Under the pieces are notes generated by a model, which did no database searches, was not told the DNA's origin, and worked only from the letters and a program-made list of their open reading frames with translations. The translations under genes were made by a program, and so were the position numbers. From assembly GCA_013426805.1 (NCBI GenBank), contig JACDZG010000019.1, positions 1-64,000 on the forward strand: a stretch of 64,000 bases of DNA. Reading direction: 5' to 3'. Positions 34,073 through 44,165 of this stretch are shown here, piece by piece. Numbering within the stretch: the stretch's first letter is position 1; every line of letters begins with the position of its first letter. This DNA is from Chromatiaceae bacterium (GTDB taxonomy: Bacteria > Pseudomonadota > Gammaproteobacteria > Chromatiales > Chromatiaceae).

Positions 34073-36051
34073 CCGGCTCCTCCCGGGCGGCCGGGAAAAG
34101 GCCGGCCCTTCTTGTTGAATTCCTCGGCCACCGCCGCCTCGAGGAGCGCGCCGGTAACCACCCCATCGCCGTCGGCGGCGGCAAAGGCCGCGCCGATGGC
34201 CGCGTTGCGGATCTCACCTCCGGTGAGTTCAAAGCGCAGCGCCAGTTGCTCTTCCGTGACGCCCGGCGCCACCCGTCCCTGCGGCAGATGGCCACGCCAG
34301 ATGTGCAGCCGCTCGGCCACCCCCGGGCGCGGGAAGTGGATGACCTGGTCGAAGCGCCGCAGGAAGGCCTCGTCCACCCCCTGCAGCAGGTTGGTCGCGA
34401 GGATGGCGCACCCCTCGAACGCCTCCAGGCGTTGCAGGAGATAGTTGACCTCGATGTTGGCGTAACGGTCGTGAGCGTCCTGCACATTGGTGCGGCGCCC
34501 GAACAGGGCGTCGGCCTCGTCGAAGAAGAGCAGCGCCGCGAAGCCCTCGGCGGCGGCAAAGAGCTCCGCGAGGTTCTTCTCGGTCTCGCCGATGTACTTC
34601 GAGACCACGAGTGACAGGTCGACCGCCAGCATGGGTAGCTGCAACCGGGTGGCCATGGCCTCGGCGGCCAGGGTCTTGCCGGTGCCGGAGTCGCCATGCA
34701 GCAGCCCGATCACCGAGCGTCCACGCCCGCCCGCGGCCATGCCCCAGCGCAGTTGCACCGTGACCCGGCGGCGCACCCGCCGCACCAGGTCGGCCAACCG
34801 TGTCCGGGTCTCCACCGGGACCACCAGCCGCCCCCAGGGAACCTGGGGCGTGCGGCGGGTGGCGAGCCGCAGGGCGCGCGGTGGAGTCAGGCTGGCCACC
34901 TCGGCCAGGACCTCCTCCAGCCCGGCGGCGCGGGCGCCGGTTGCGGGCGCCGCCAGGAGCGCCGCGGCGACGAGCCGCGGCGCATCCGTGTCCAGCCAGT
35001 TGCGCCCGGCCAGTTCATCCGCATCCGCCTGATCCAGACCCAGGGCCGCGCGCCAGGCGTCGGACAGCTCCAGGGGGTCATTGGCGCCGACCTCCAACCG
35101 CACCAGCCGCGCCTGAGGTCCGCGCAGGATGAACGTGGCCGGGGCGATGATCGGCAATGGCGCGGCGGCCCCGCCGACCGGTCGCCCGTCGGCGCCGAAC
35201 CAGGGGGCGGCCAACTGCAGAGCGTCGGTCCGCAGGGCGACCAGGGCACCGGTGCCCAGCCGAACCACTTGCGCCTCGGCCCAGGGCGGGGCGGCCTGGG
35301 GATCGTCCGGGGCGTCCAGGACCAGGGCACCGGCCGCCCCGGCGACCACCGCCAGGACCTGCTCGGCGCGCTCCGGCTGACCCGCCAGGTGGACACAGAT
35401 CCCCGGTTGCGCGGCCAGCCGTTCGGCCGCCCGCCGGATGCTCTCGGTGGGCCGGGGCTGGGGCTGCACCCAACGCGGGCGCCAGCCCTCCCCCACCTGG
35501 GCCGGAACCGCACCGTCGAGCCCGGCCAGCAGGGACTCGGTGGGGTCCAGCCGACGCTCCAGGGTCGGACGCGCGGCCTCGCCGGGATGGATCAGGCCGC
35601 TCGACCACAGGGGCGAGGCGCGTACCGCGGCGCGCACCGCGACCGGATCCGCGGCGTCGCCGAACAACAGTTTCAGGGCCAGCCCCAGCGTCAGCCGGCG
35701 CGCGCCGCCGCTGAGCTCGGCGACCGTCGCGGCGCCATCCTCGCTCAAACAGGGCAGCACGGCGAAGGCGAGCAGGTCCAAGTCGAACCCGGACAGACCG
35801 CAGCCGGCGCTGATCCGCCCCAAAGGCTCACGCTCGGGATGGTCGGCAAGGGCGGCGAACAGGCCGACGGACGCGGCGGCGATCCACTCGGCCAGGGCGC
35901 GCGGGTCGGCGGCGGGCTGGTACGCGGTGACCAGGCGCCGCAGTCCCGCGTCCTCCGGGCGGCGCAACAGCAGGCGCCCGGCGGCCAGGGCCAGCCACCG
36001 GTCGAGCAGGGCGAGCGGCGGCGCCGGCGGCACGGGACGCACCGCGCTCAT
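34069..36051 (-). CDS. AAA+ ATPase of the eCIS (Afp15/Pvc15-like)
   Basis: The product has 660 residues from ATG 36051 (MSAVRPVPPAPPLALLDRW). The N-terminal 430 residues form a helical and mixed region seen in eCIS ATPases. The AAA domain has Walker A (LLHGDSGTGKTLAAEAMATRL, near 452), the region LSLVVSKYIGETEKNLAELF, Walker B (AALLFFDEADALFG, near 508) and ATNLLQGVDEAFLRRFDQVIHFPRPG with the arginine finger. These ATPases are needed for assembly or disassembly of the contractile particle or cargo loading. Its ends overlap both neighbours by four bases. Confidence 0.9.
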   Translation of the reverse strand: MSAVRPVPPAPPLALLDRWLALAAGRLLLRRPEDAGLRRLVTAYQPAADPRALAEWIAAASVGLFAALADHPEREPLGRISAGCGLSGFDLDLLAFAVLPCLSEDGAATVAELSGGARRLTLGLALKLLFGDAADPVAVRAAVRASPLWSSGLIHPGEAARPTLERRLDPTESLLAGLDGAVPAQVGEGWRPRWVQPQPRPTESIRRAAERLAAQPGICVHLAGQPERAEQVLAVVAGAAGALVLDAPDDPQAAPPWAEAQVVRLGTGALVALRTDALQLAAPWFGADGRPVGGAAAPLPIIAPATFILRGPQARLVRLEVGANDPLELSDAWRAALGLDQADADELAGRNWLDTDAPRLVAAALLAAPATGARAAGLEEVLAEVASLTPPRALRLATRRTPQVPWGRLVVPVETRTRLADLVRRVRRRVTVQLRWGMAAGGRGRSVIGLLHGDSGTGKTLAAEAMATRLQLPMLAVDLSLVVSKYIGETEKNLAELFAAAEGFAALLFFDEADALFGRRTNVQDAHDRYANIEVNYLLQRLEAFEGCAILATNLLQGVDEAFLRRFDQVIHFPRPGVAERLHIWRGHLPQGRVAPGVTEEQLALRFELTGGEIRNAAIGAAFAAADGDGVVTGALLEAAVAEEFNKKGRPFPGRPGGAG

Positions 36052-37625
36052 CCCGGTTCCCCGAAGCGCAGGCGCAGGGTGCGCCCGAGCCAGGGCACCC
36101 AACCCGGGTCCTGGTCCCAGCCGGCGCGGCGCAGGGCCAGATCCGCCGCGGCCAGGGGCCAGGTCAGCTCGGCCTCCCAGTCGGTGACGCGCAGCCGCCC
36201 CGGGCGCAGCAGGAGCCGGGCGAGCCGCAGGTCGGCCGCGGTACCGATGGCCGGGGTCGCGGCACCGAAGACCCGGCGCGCGGCACCGGGCGCGAAGGCG
36301 GTTTCCACCGGGATGACGGCGCTCAGGGCGGCCAGCAGATCGGCGGCCGCCGCGGGGTCGCGTACCGGGATGGCGGCGATGCGCACCCCCCAGTCGCACT
36401 CCGGGGCGAACACCGCGAGCAGGGGCCGCTCGCGCTCCTGCGCCGCCGCCAGTTCACCGGGCGGCAGCGGGGCCAGAACCCGGCGCAGCGCGGTGAGCGC
36501 CAGGTCACCCAAACGACTTGCCAGTTGCGGCGCGTCCGGAAGCAGCCCGAGTTTGAGCAGCGGGCGGATCAGGAGCAGCAGGCCCCCGGCATGGATCGGC
36601 ATCCCATCGGTCGATTCCTCCTCCGGCGCGCCGGTTGCGCGGCGGGAGTCCGGGAACGACTCGGCCGGTGCCGCGGCACCAGTCCCTTGGTCGAGTCGCC
36701 CGGCGACCGTCGGCTGCCGCACGCCGGGGTGGGCGTCGGCCGCGGGCGAGCGCGCCCACTGGACGAGCATCCGCGCGATCAGGTCCAGGATCAGGGTTGG
36801 CGACAGCCGACAGACCGCGGGGCATCGGGCGAACAGGGCGGCGGCCAGCCAGGGAGCAGCCAGGCTCAAACCAACGGCATCCGCGCCCCCGCCGGCCGCC
36901 GTCAACGACTCGGCCAGGCCGCGAAGACGGCCCAACGCTTCCCGCAGGAATGCGGTGCGCGCACGCTCGGCCCCGCCGTCATCCGCCGGCGCCCCCTCCC
37001 CGTCCGGCAACCCGGGCGCGGCGGCACCCAGACCGACCACCAGTGCCCGGGTCAGGTCCGTCGCCTCCGGCTGGCTGAGCAGGCGCGTGACCCGCTGGTC
37101 GACCGCGGCGAGCGCGGTCATCGCGATCACCGCCCGCGGCGGGTCCAGTTCCAGCCAGCGCTGCAGAATGACGGCGGGTCGCGGTGCGTCCGCCCCCGCG
37201 CCCACCAGCGCCGGGACCCACCAGGCCGGGGGCAACCCGGCCGCGGCCAGTTCCAGGTAGCGGCACTCCGCCGCCCAGGTATCCGGGAACCAGACCTGAT
37301 CCGCGGCATCGGCGTCCGACCCCGCGAGCGCCCCGACCAGGGACTGCGCCAGGGCCTGCTCACAGGCGTCGGCCCAGCCCTGGGAGAGGCGGCCGCTGTC
37401 CACCCCAACGCCGACCCGCAAACGCAGACTCAGCCGACGCATCGCCACCACCGCACGCGCCGGCAGACCGGCGCGGGCCAGGGCGCGGCCGGCGATCCCA
37501 TCCAGGTCCTGCCGGAGCCGCCCGTCGAGCACGGCGCGAACCTGTCCGGTCAGCACCGCGGCCAAGTCCGGGTCGGCGGCCCGGATGCGGGTCGCGAGCC
37601 GATCGATGGCGAGCGTGGCGGTCAT
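36048..37625 (-). CDS. Contractile injection system tape-measure-like protein
   Basis: The product has 525 residues. The start (IDRLATRIRAADPDLAAVLTGQVRAVLDGRLRQDLDG...LRLRVGVGVDSGRLSQGWADACEQALAQSL) follows the pattern of the CIS tape measure (Afp14-like) family N-terminal domain. The GGLLLLIRPLLKLGLLPDAPQLASRL segment fits the G-G-L-x-L-L block used by those proteins. The tape measure sets tube length inside the sheath. Length is modest, which would imply a short particle. It lies next to the ATPase gene, as in other eCIS loci. The family call is from pattern memory. Confidence 0.6.
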   Translation of the reverse strand: MTATLAIDRLATRIRAADPDLAAVLTGQVRAVLDGRLRQDLDGIAGRALARAGLPARAVVAMRRLSLRLRVGVGVDSGRLSQGWADACEQALAQSLVGALAGSDADAADQVWFPDTWAAECRYLELAAAGLPPAWWVPALVGAGADAPRPAVILQRWLELDPPRAVIAMTALAAVDQRVTRLLSQPEATDLTRALVVGLGAAAPGLPDGEGAPADDGGAERARTAFLREALGRLRGLAESLTAAGGGADAVGLSLAAPWLAAALFARCPAVCRLSPTLILDLIARMLVQWARSPAADAHPGVRQPTVAGRLDQGTGAAAPAESFPDSRRATGAPEEESTDGMPIHAGGLLLLIRPLLKLGLLPDAPQLASRLGDLALTALRRVLAPLPPGELAAAQERERPLLAVFAPECDWGVRIAAIPVRDPAAAADLLAALSAVIPVETAFAPGAARRVFGAATPAIGTAADLRLARLLLRPGRLRVTDWEAELTWPLAAADLALRRAGWDQDPGWVPWLGRTLRLRFGEPG

Positions 37626-37628
37626 GGC

Positions 37629-40490
37629 CTAGCGGCCCGGCGTGCGCTTGATGCGCTGCAGGGCGGCCAGGTTGCCGCCGTTGATGCGCAGCACCGTGGC
37701 GGCGGAGTCGAGCAGCGGTCGGTTCTCGATGGAAGTGCCCGCCTTGACTTTCTCGATCGCCGCCGCGGGGGTGGACCCGGCGCGGATCTCGGTCTCCAGC
37801 GCGTCCGCCATGGCCGTCGGCACGCCCTTGCTCAAGACTTCCGCACCCGCGGTGGCCGCCACCCGCTCGGTGGTGAAGGCCGCGGTGAACAACTTGTAGG
37901 TTTCAGTGCCCAGGACCGCCTCGGCCTCGGCCGGGGAGCGCACCAAGACGTCTTGGGCGGTCAACTCGGTCTTGGCATCCGGCACATAGTCGCTGATCTT
38001 GCGCTCGCCCATCGTCCGGCGCAGGTCCGCATAGAGTGAGCGGGAGTCATTATCCGCAAAGACCGTGGGACCCGCCGCCGTCAGGGCGTCCGCCACGGTT
38101 CCCTGGCGCGCGGCGGCCCGGCCGATGGCGAGCTTGTCGACCACCGCGAGGGTCCGGGTCGGGGGCTGGGCGGCGGCCAGGATCTGCATGACCTGGTAGT
38201 CCGGGTACTCGGCGGCATAGGCATCCGCCACCCGATCGACAGCGGTGCGGCGGCGCAGCGTCTCGTCCGGAATCTCGAAGACCAGGGGCGCCTCGACCGC
38301 GGCCACGTCGCGCCGAAATGCCTGGTTACGGCTGGTGATCGCGAGCTCCGAGCCGGAGAGGTCCGCGGCCTGCACCAACGTTTCCTGAACCTCCGGGCGG
38401 CCCAGCACGGCGACCATGATGGCACGCTTCTCCGCCGGTTGGGCGGCGAGCGCACGGCGGTAATCCTCGACCTGGGGCGCCCGGATGTGGGCTTGGTCGC
38501 CCGCGGTGTTCTGCGCGCTGCCCACCTTGACGATGGCGCCGGCCAGGGTCACCCACTCGATCAGGACGTGGATCAGTTCCAATACATAGAACAGCAGATC
38601 CAGGAGCACCAGACGCTGTTTGACATAGACCACGAAGTGCCGCGGCAGCATGTCGAGTCCCAGGCGCTGCATGATCCCGGCCAGGGCCGCGGCCTCCGGA
38701 AACAGCTGCGGGTCCAGGTTGGCGAGCGGTCCGCCAGCGGTGGCCGCCGGGTTCACCCCCCAGGCGGCCCCCTGGGGCAGCGCGTCCGCGGCGATCGGCC
38801 CGAGCAGCGGGTGCCGTCGGGTGAGCCCTTGCAGCGGCACCACCAGCTTGACGATCTCGGTGCGGCGGTTGACCAGGTGCTCCAGGCCCAGCACCCGGAA
38901 CAGGACCTCGAGGGTGGCGAAGAACCGGTTGGTCGCGAGCACCTGGTAAGCACTCGTCGGCTTATGAGTGCTCAGCGCTGCCGACTGTTGCGTACGATCG
39001 TAGAGCGATCGGTCGAGCTTCCAATGGGGCCTGGTGACCTGAATCGGGTCTTTATCGAAGACGTTGCCCAGGTCCTCCAGGATGTCGTCGTCGTGCAGCG
39101 CGACGACACCGTAGGTGATGACGTTGGTATTGTCGAAATAGCGTGCCGCCTCGGCCATGCCGCGGCGCACCAGGGGCGAGACCAGGAAGTCCCCGGCCCC
39201 GGCCATGGCGAAAATCTCGTCGAACGCGGCCACGCCGATGTTTGAGTCCGGGTTGTTGCCCTGGTCTTCCCGCGGGTCGAGCCGCAGCGGCAGGAAGCCG
39301 ATGGGCGGGATGTGCCTGAAACCGCGGGTGTAGAGATCGTTGCGGACGGCGCTCAGCGGCTCGCGGGTCAGCCCCTGCGCCAACATGCACTGGAACTGGT
39401 GGATACGCGCCCAGGCGGCAGCGCGGGGCGGGGCGCCGAAGCGGGTGCGGTGCCAGTCCTCGGCCGGGGTGTCGCAGATGGTCCGGCGCGGGATCCACTG
39501 ATCCAGAAACAGCACGGTGCCGTCCTCGGCCAGGTGGAGCATCGCCAGCGCGATGGCCCCGGCATCGTGGCGCCCGGGCCCGGTGTCCCGGCAGAAGACC
39601 CCGTCGGCCGGAAAGTCCGGGTCCCAGCGCCGCCACAGCGGGTGCTCGAAGACATCGAAGTAGTAAGCGGACAGGGTGCCGCGCAAGTCCCAGGCGGTGC
39701 CCAGGTCCGGCCGCAGCGGCAGTTCCACCGGGAAGCGCACCAGCGAGAGTCCGAAGCCGCCGCGCCAGGCATCCGCCCGACAGGTGACGGGGGCGGCGCC
39801 GGCGCAGACCTCCCCCATGACCTTGGCCCCGCCCTCCTCGGTCTCCCCGGCTTCAATGACCAGCAGATAGGTACCGGGGGGCACCGCCGGACCGCCGCCG
39901 GCGGCTCCGGCCGGGTCCGGGGCGAGACAGATGCAGGGGGCAAACTCGGTCCCGCCGCCGACCACCCGCTGGGGCGTCTTGCGATAGGTGCCGATCAATT
40001 GCTCCACGGTGAAGTTGAACGCCTGTGAGACCAGGATGGGCCGGCCGAAGTGGTCGAAAGCGAGCCCGCGCTGGAGCGCAATCGGCCGGTTCACCGGGAA
40101 GCCGTTGCTCCGCTGGTTTTCGTCGACGTTGGGAAGGACGGAGGTGCCGTTGGCCCCGTCGACCGCGAGCCCCAGACCCCAGGCGATACCGGACATGCGT
40201 GCATGGGCGTTGAGCCGGGACCGGGCGTCGAAATAGGTGTCCTGCCGCGACAGTGCCTCGGCGGTGAGATAGCGCCCGTTGAACCAATTGGTCCGGCGCA
40301 GGTTGTTATCGCCGCGCACGTCCCCCGCCGGGCCGCCGGGCAGGCCCGGCGTCGCCTCTTGTGGGCTGAATCCCGTGAGATAGTCCGCAACCAACCGCTC
40401 TTCGGCCAGGGTCAGGCGCTCATTGCCGGCCATTTTCGCCATGACCCTGAAGAATCCCGGGTCCACCTTCATCTGACTGTATGCGCTCAT
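37629..40490 (-). CDS. Large eCIS-associated protein, related in part to the next upstream gene
   Basis: The product has 953 residues. Residues about 60-180 (RTNWFNGRYLTAEALSRQDTYFDARSRLNAHARMSGIAWGLGLAVDG) share a layout with the start of the protein at 40504-41745 (YGQLLGAEDFETEQRYFLLRSRLHNALLHGVGTAWGLRV), so both seem to carry the same module. The C-terminal 250 residues are helical. No fibre or enzyme domain is recognised. Located between baseplate and tape-measure genes, it may be a baseplate-peripheral or fibre-attachment protein. That role is inferred. Confidence 0.7.
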   Translation of the reverse strand: MSAYSQMKVDPGFFRVMAKMAGNERLTLAEERLVADYLTGFSPQEATPGLPGGPAGDVRGDNNLRRTNWFNGRYLTAEALSRQDTYFDARSRLNAHARMSGIAWGLGLAVDGANGTSVLPNVDENQRSNGFPVNRPIALQRGLAFDHFGRPILVSQAFNFTVEQLIGTYRKTPQRVVGGGTEFAPCICLAPDPAGAAGGGPAVPPGTYLLVIEAGETEEGGAKVMGEVCAGAAPVTCRADAWRGGFGLSLVRFPVELPLRPDLGTAWDLRGTLSAYYFDVFEHPLWRRWDPDFPADGVFCRDTGPGRHDAGAIALAMLHLAEDGTVLFLDQWIPRRTICDTPAEDWHRTRFGAPPRAAAWARIHQFQCMLAQGLTREPLSAVRNDLYTRGFRHIPPIGFLPLRLDPREDQGNNPDSNIGVAAFDEIFAMAGAGDFLVSPLVRRGMAEAARYFDNTNVITYGVVALHDDDILEDLGNVFDKDPIQVTRPHWKLDRSLYDRTQQSAALSTHKPTSAYQVLATNRFFATLEVLFRVLGLEHLVNRRTEIVKLVVPLQGLTRRHPLLGPIAADALPQGAAWGVNPAATAGGPLANLDPQLFPEAAALAGIMQRLGLDMLPRHFVVYVKQRLVLLDLLFYVLELIHVLIEWVTLAGAIVKVGSAQNTAGDQAHIRAPQVEDYRRALAAQPAEKRAIMVAVLGRPEVQETLVQAADLSGSELAITSRNQAFRRDVAAVEAPLVFEIPDETLRRRTAVDRVADAYAAEYPDYQVMQILAAAQPPTRTLAVVDKLAIGRAAARQGTVADALTAAGPTVFADNDSRSLYADLRRTMGERKISDYVPDAKTELTAQDVLVRSPAEAEAVLGTETYKLFTAAFTTERVAATAGAEVLSKGVPTAMADALETEIRAGSTPAAAIEKVKAGTSIENRPLLDSAATVLRINGGNLAALQRIKRTPGR

Positions 40491-40503
40491 GTTGGACTCC
40501 GGG

Positions 40504-41745
40504 TCAGGGGGTGACTTGGTAGACGGAAAACAGGCAGGCGTCCCGGCCGCTGCCGGCCGGTACCGACTCGCCCACCACGCCGGCCAACACGCGGCCCTGC
40601 GTGTCCAGCAGGGCGTGATCGCCGGTGCCCGAAAGCAGGACCTGGAATCGGGTCGCGGACGCCCAAGCCCCGGTCACCGCGATGACGATGCCGGTCGGGG
40701 TGACCGCGCGGTTGCTGACCGTCGGCTCCGTCCAGCCGACGTTGGGGGTGGGGTCCCAGTACAGCACCCGGACGGACGGGGCGGTCAGGGTTGCCGCGTT
40801 CACTGGGGCGCTGGTGGTCACGGTGACGATCATCTCGCCCGTCTCCTCCAGCGCGGCGGAGACGCCAACCGCCTGGAAGGCGGAAGCGCCCGGCGCACCG
40901 TCCAGGCGCACGCCGAGCGCCAGGTCCGCGACCGCCTGGAGCGAGGGCAGGATGGCGCGGACCCCGTTGTCGATCGCGCCGGCCAACTCCACCCGCTCGA
41001 CCGGATCGCCCACCGGCCGTAGATCCAGCACCGCGAGCACGAGCGGGGCCTCGTCCGCCCCGCCCCAGAAGCGGGCGAGGTCAAGGCTGGGGTTCAGGAT
41101 CAATTCGAGCAGCCGCTCACGCACCCCGGGCGGAGCGCTGAGTGCGGTGATATCGCGCTGAGTGGCGGCGGGATCCGGCGGCGTCTCGGCCTGGAGACAG
41201 ACCCGGTAGCCGTCGAGGATGCGCGAGTGAACCAACGCGGCGTCGCTGTCCGCGCAGGGGGGTGTCACGGCCGGAACCGGGGCGCTCAGACAGGCGCGGT
41301 AGCTCAAGACCACATAGACCCGGCGGCGCGGATCGGCGCCCTCTTCCTCTTCTTCAGCCTCATCGTCGCCCGGCGCTGTCGGCGGCGCCAGGTCGCCCCA
41401 GAAGTGGGTGGCGGCGAGTCCGGTCAAGTCCAGGCAGACCTGTTGCGGAACGTAGATCTCCCGCCCCAGGGCGTCGATGGCGAGTCCGGGCTCGCAGATC
41501 AGGCGCAGCCCCGCCGGTTCGGTGGTGACCTGCGCGCGCACCCGCAGCCCCCAAGCAGTGCCGACCCCATGCAGCAGGGCGTTGTGGAGCCGGCTGCGCA
41601 GCAGGAAATAGCGTTGCTCGGTCTCGAAGTCCTCGGCCCCGAGCAACTGGCCGTAGTGGTAACGCAGCCGGGTGAAGGGGTCGCCCGGAGTGGCGGGGTC
41701 CAGGTCATCCAGCGGAGTGAAGGTCTCGGCGGTCATCGTGCTCAT
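40504..41745 (-). CDS. eCIS-associated protein with GAEDF module
   Basis: The product has 413 residues from ATG 41745. The N-terminal 150 residues carry the same module as the adjacent 953-aa protein (RYHYGQLLGAEDFETEQRYFLLRSRLHN). The remainder is beta-rich, with a final Ig-like or fibronectin-like region (PTVSNRAVTPTGIVIAVTGAWASATRFQVLLSG). Such modules suggest a surface or fibre-like role. The start overlaps the upstream gene by four bases (ATGA). Confidence 0.7.
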   Translation of the reverse strand: MSTMTAETFTPLDDLDPATPGDPFTRLRYHYGQLLGAEDFETEQRYFLLRSRLHNALLHGVGTAWGLRVRAQVTTEPAGLRLICEPGLAIDALGREIYVPQQVCLDLTGLAATHFWGDLAPPTAPGDDEAEEEEEGADPRRRVYVVLSYRACLSAPVPAVTPPCADSDAALVHSRILDGYRVCLQAETPPDPAATQRDITALSAPPGVRERLLELILNPSLDLARFWGGADEAPLVLAVLDLRPVGDPVERVELAGAIDNGVRAILPSLQAVADLALGVRLDGAPGASAFQAVGVSAALEETGEMIVTVTTSAPVNAATLTAPSVRVLYWDPTPNVGWTEPTVSNRAVTPTGIVIAVTGAWASATRFQVLLSGTGDHALLDTQGRVLAGVVGESVPAGSGRDACLFSVYQVTP

Positions 41746-44165
41746 AGCGCCGTCCCCCATGGGGTCATGGGTTTGAAGGAAGGGTAGCGGTCGTCGTAGC
41801 GGCCGCGGTGGAGGGTGGTGAAGCCCGACAGCACGGCGTCGCCGAGCACCGCGGGGGCGGGACGCCGCACCGACCCCAGGTGTGAGATGCCCACCAGGCT
41901 GGCGCTACCCACGCGGTAGCCGGCGTCCAGCCAGCACAGGCGGTGGATGGTGTGCGCCGGCTTGTGGGTCTCGGTGGCCAGCTCCAGCACCGCCTCCAGG
42001 ACCGCATCGCAGGGGCGCGGGACGATGACGGTAAAGCGGTGGGCGTGACGCCGATAGAAGCCGATCAGGGGGTCGTCCGGGAGCGGGTCGGCGGGCGCCG
42101 CGGCGGGACAGGGGTGGTCGTCGCCCGCCCGGCGCAGCAGCAAGGCCGCGTACCCGACGCGCAGATCGCGCTCCCAGGCCTCGGCGCCGGTCAGGTCGAA
42201 AGCGCCTTCGCGTCCGCCGATCTCCAAGCCGGGACCCACGGCGGAGTCGCCGACAAAGGCCGCCGTGGGTCGACGCAGCCGGAACCCCTCGACGATCTGC
42301 ACCGCCGCTTCGGCAAGGATCGAGAGCAGTCGGGTCAGGCCCGGCAGGGTCCCGCGCGCCCGGTAGAGTTGCGCCATTTCGATCAGGAGTTGGCGCCGCA
42401 CCCCCTCGCGCACGCGCTCGTCGAAGACCAGGGCAAGGAAGGAGGCGAGCCACTCCAATGCCTCGCTCGGGGCCAGGCGGGGGTCGAACAGTCGCCGAAG
42501 CACGTCGATCCGCCCATCGAGTTCCGTGGTCCAGCCCTCGAACAGGGCCAGCGCCCGCTCCGTGGCCGCCCCGCCCGGCTCCTCGGCGCGCCAGTAGGCG
42601 GGCAGATAGTCCAGCAGCGAGGGACGGGGGAAACCGGCGCGCAGGGCAACGAGTGCGGGACCCCGCCGGCGGGTGCCGGCGAGCCGCAGACGCAGCCACA
42701 GGTAGCGCCCGGGCGGGGCAACGATCAGCCACTCATGGGTCTGCAGCGCCGCGGGTGCCGCCGACTGGGTCCCGCGGTATGCGGCCAGCGGGTCCTCGGC
42801 GGGCCGCTCCAGGTCCAGCCCGGGAAGCGGCAGGTCGGCGCGACCCGGGCGGGCCGCGGCGCAGCCGAGCGGTACCCAGCCCTCGGTCTCCTGCGTCGTC
42901 AGCGAGCCCAAGGGCAACCAGGGGTCGTTCCGGTCGGGCATGACCAGCGCGCTGCCGCCGCTCGGGATCAGGTCGGCCGGCAGCCGCCGCCCGCGCCGCA
43001 CGGCGAACGGCGGCAGGTCATCGCCGGTCTTGGCCTCCACCGTCACCGCACAGTCCGCGGGCAGGCAAAGGTCCAGAAACAGGCGGTGCCAGACACAGGC
43101 GAAGACGCCGGAGTCCAGGGCGAAGGTCTCCACCACACCCGCACCGCGCAGGGATTGCTCACGGGGATAAAGGACCCGGGCACCGGCGGCGGTGGTGGCA
43201 TAGACCTGACCCGCGTCCAGCCAGAGGGCGCGCCCGTCGAAACCGCGCACCGCGAACCCCCGTTCCGCCTCCGGCCCCGTCGGCTTGAGCAGAATCTCCC
43301 GAAAGAAAAAGGGCCGACGGTCGCCCGGCCGCTGCGCGGCCTCGCCCACCAACAGCGTATCGGCGGCGGTCAGGATCAGGTGCAGCGGCTCGCGCACCAC
43401 GGGCAGGCCCCAGAGGGTGACGCCGCCCGCGCCGATCACCAGCAGCCGGTGCGCACCGGCCGCCCCGCGCAGCAGCGCGACCGCACGCGGGAAGCGCGGG
43501 TCCGCGGCGAGCGCGACCAGGGCCTCGCCGGCCGCCGGGTGCGGTACCTGATAACCCCGCCATGCGCCGCCCCAGGGTTGCACCAGGAGCCGGGACGTCG
43601 CGGCATCCGCCACCACCAGACCGAAGGCGGTACAGCCGAGCAGCAGCGGATCGCACCCGGCGGGCAGCGCCGACGACGCCTCCACCCGCAGATCCGGGGC
43701 CAACAGCCGCACCGTCCGACCGACGCGATCCAGCAGCCAGAGCCGGCCCCAGGGGTCCTGGCTAATGGCGGCGGGGGCCGCCGGACCCGGGGGCGGAGCC
43801 AGGGGCGCGAAGTCCAGACCAGCGGCGACCAACGGGGCGGTTGCCGCCGGCGGCACCGGCAGGTCGATCCAACCCTGGGGCGTCAGCAGCGTGAGCGGCC
43901 GCCCGCCGCCGCCGACCAGGACCCGGCTCGCGGCGCAGCGGTCGGGGGCACAGGCGATCACCACCGCCGACCCCATGACCGCCCGCCAGGCGGCCAGGTC
44001 GGCCGGGCTCAGAACCGGGCCGCCGCCGCCCGCGTCATCGGCGCCGGCCAGCACCACGGCCCCGGACGCGCCGGGCTGCCCCTCGATGCGGGTCCCGTCG
44101 TGGTCGCAGCGCCCCCACATAGAACGGCCGGTGAGATGGGCGAAGGCCGGAGTGGGCATCAGCAT
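41742..44165 (-). CDS. Phage tail protein I-like baseplate protein with N-terminal propeller-like region (Afp12-type)
   Basis: The product has 807 residues. The N-terminal 430 residues contain repeated beta segments (WGRLWLLDRVGRTVRLLAPDLRVEA) that resemble NHL/propeller repeats. From about 520 the sequence LDYLPAYWRAEEPGGAATERALALFEGWTTELDGRIDVLRRLFDPRLAPSEALEWLASFLAL is the tail protein I/gpI family domain, continuing to RGTLPGLTRLLSILAEAAVQIVEGFRLR. It probably forms the outer baseplate wedge and binds fibres. Alternative start: 44159. Confidence 0.85.
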   Translation of the reverse strand: MLMPTPAFAHLTGRSMWGRCDHDGTRIEGQPGASGAVVLAGADDAGGGGPVLSPADLAAWRAVMGSAVVIACAPDRCAASRVLVGGGGRPLTLLTPQGWIDLPVPPAATAPLVAAGLDFAPLAPPPGPAAPAAISQDPWGRLWLLDRVGRTVRLLAPDLRVEASSALPAGCDPLLLGCTAFGLVVADAATSRLLVQPWGGAWRGYQVPHPAAGEALVALAADPRFPRAVALLRGAAGAHRLLVIGAGGVTLWGLPVVREPLHLILTAADTLLVGEAAQRPGDRRPFFFREILLKPTGPEAERGFAVRGFDGRALWLDAGQVYATTAAGARVLYPREQSLRGAGVVETFALDSGVFACVWHRLFLDLCLPADCAVTVEAKTGDDLPPFAVRRGRRLPADLIPSGGSALVMPDRNDPWLPLGSLTTQETEGWVPLGCAAARPGRADLPLPGLDLERPAEDPLAAYRGTQSAAPAALQTHEWLIVAPPGRYLWLRLRLAGTRRRGPALVALRAGFPRPSLLDYLPAYWRAEEPGGAATERALALFEGWTTELDGRIDVLRRLFDPRLAPSEALEWLASFLALVFDERVREGVRRQLLIEMAQLYRARGTLPGLTRLLSILAEAAVQIVEGFRLRRPTAAFVGDSAVGPGLEIGGREGAFDLTGAEAWERDLRVGYAALLLRRAGDDHPCPAAAPADPLPDDPLIGFYRRHAHRFTVIVPRPCDAVLEAVLELATETHKPAHTIHRLCWLDAGYRVGSASLVGISHLGSVRRPAPAVLGDAVLSGFTTLHRGRYDDRYPSFKPMTPWGTAL

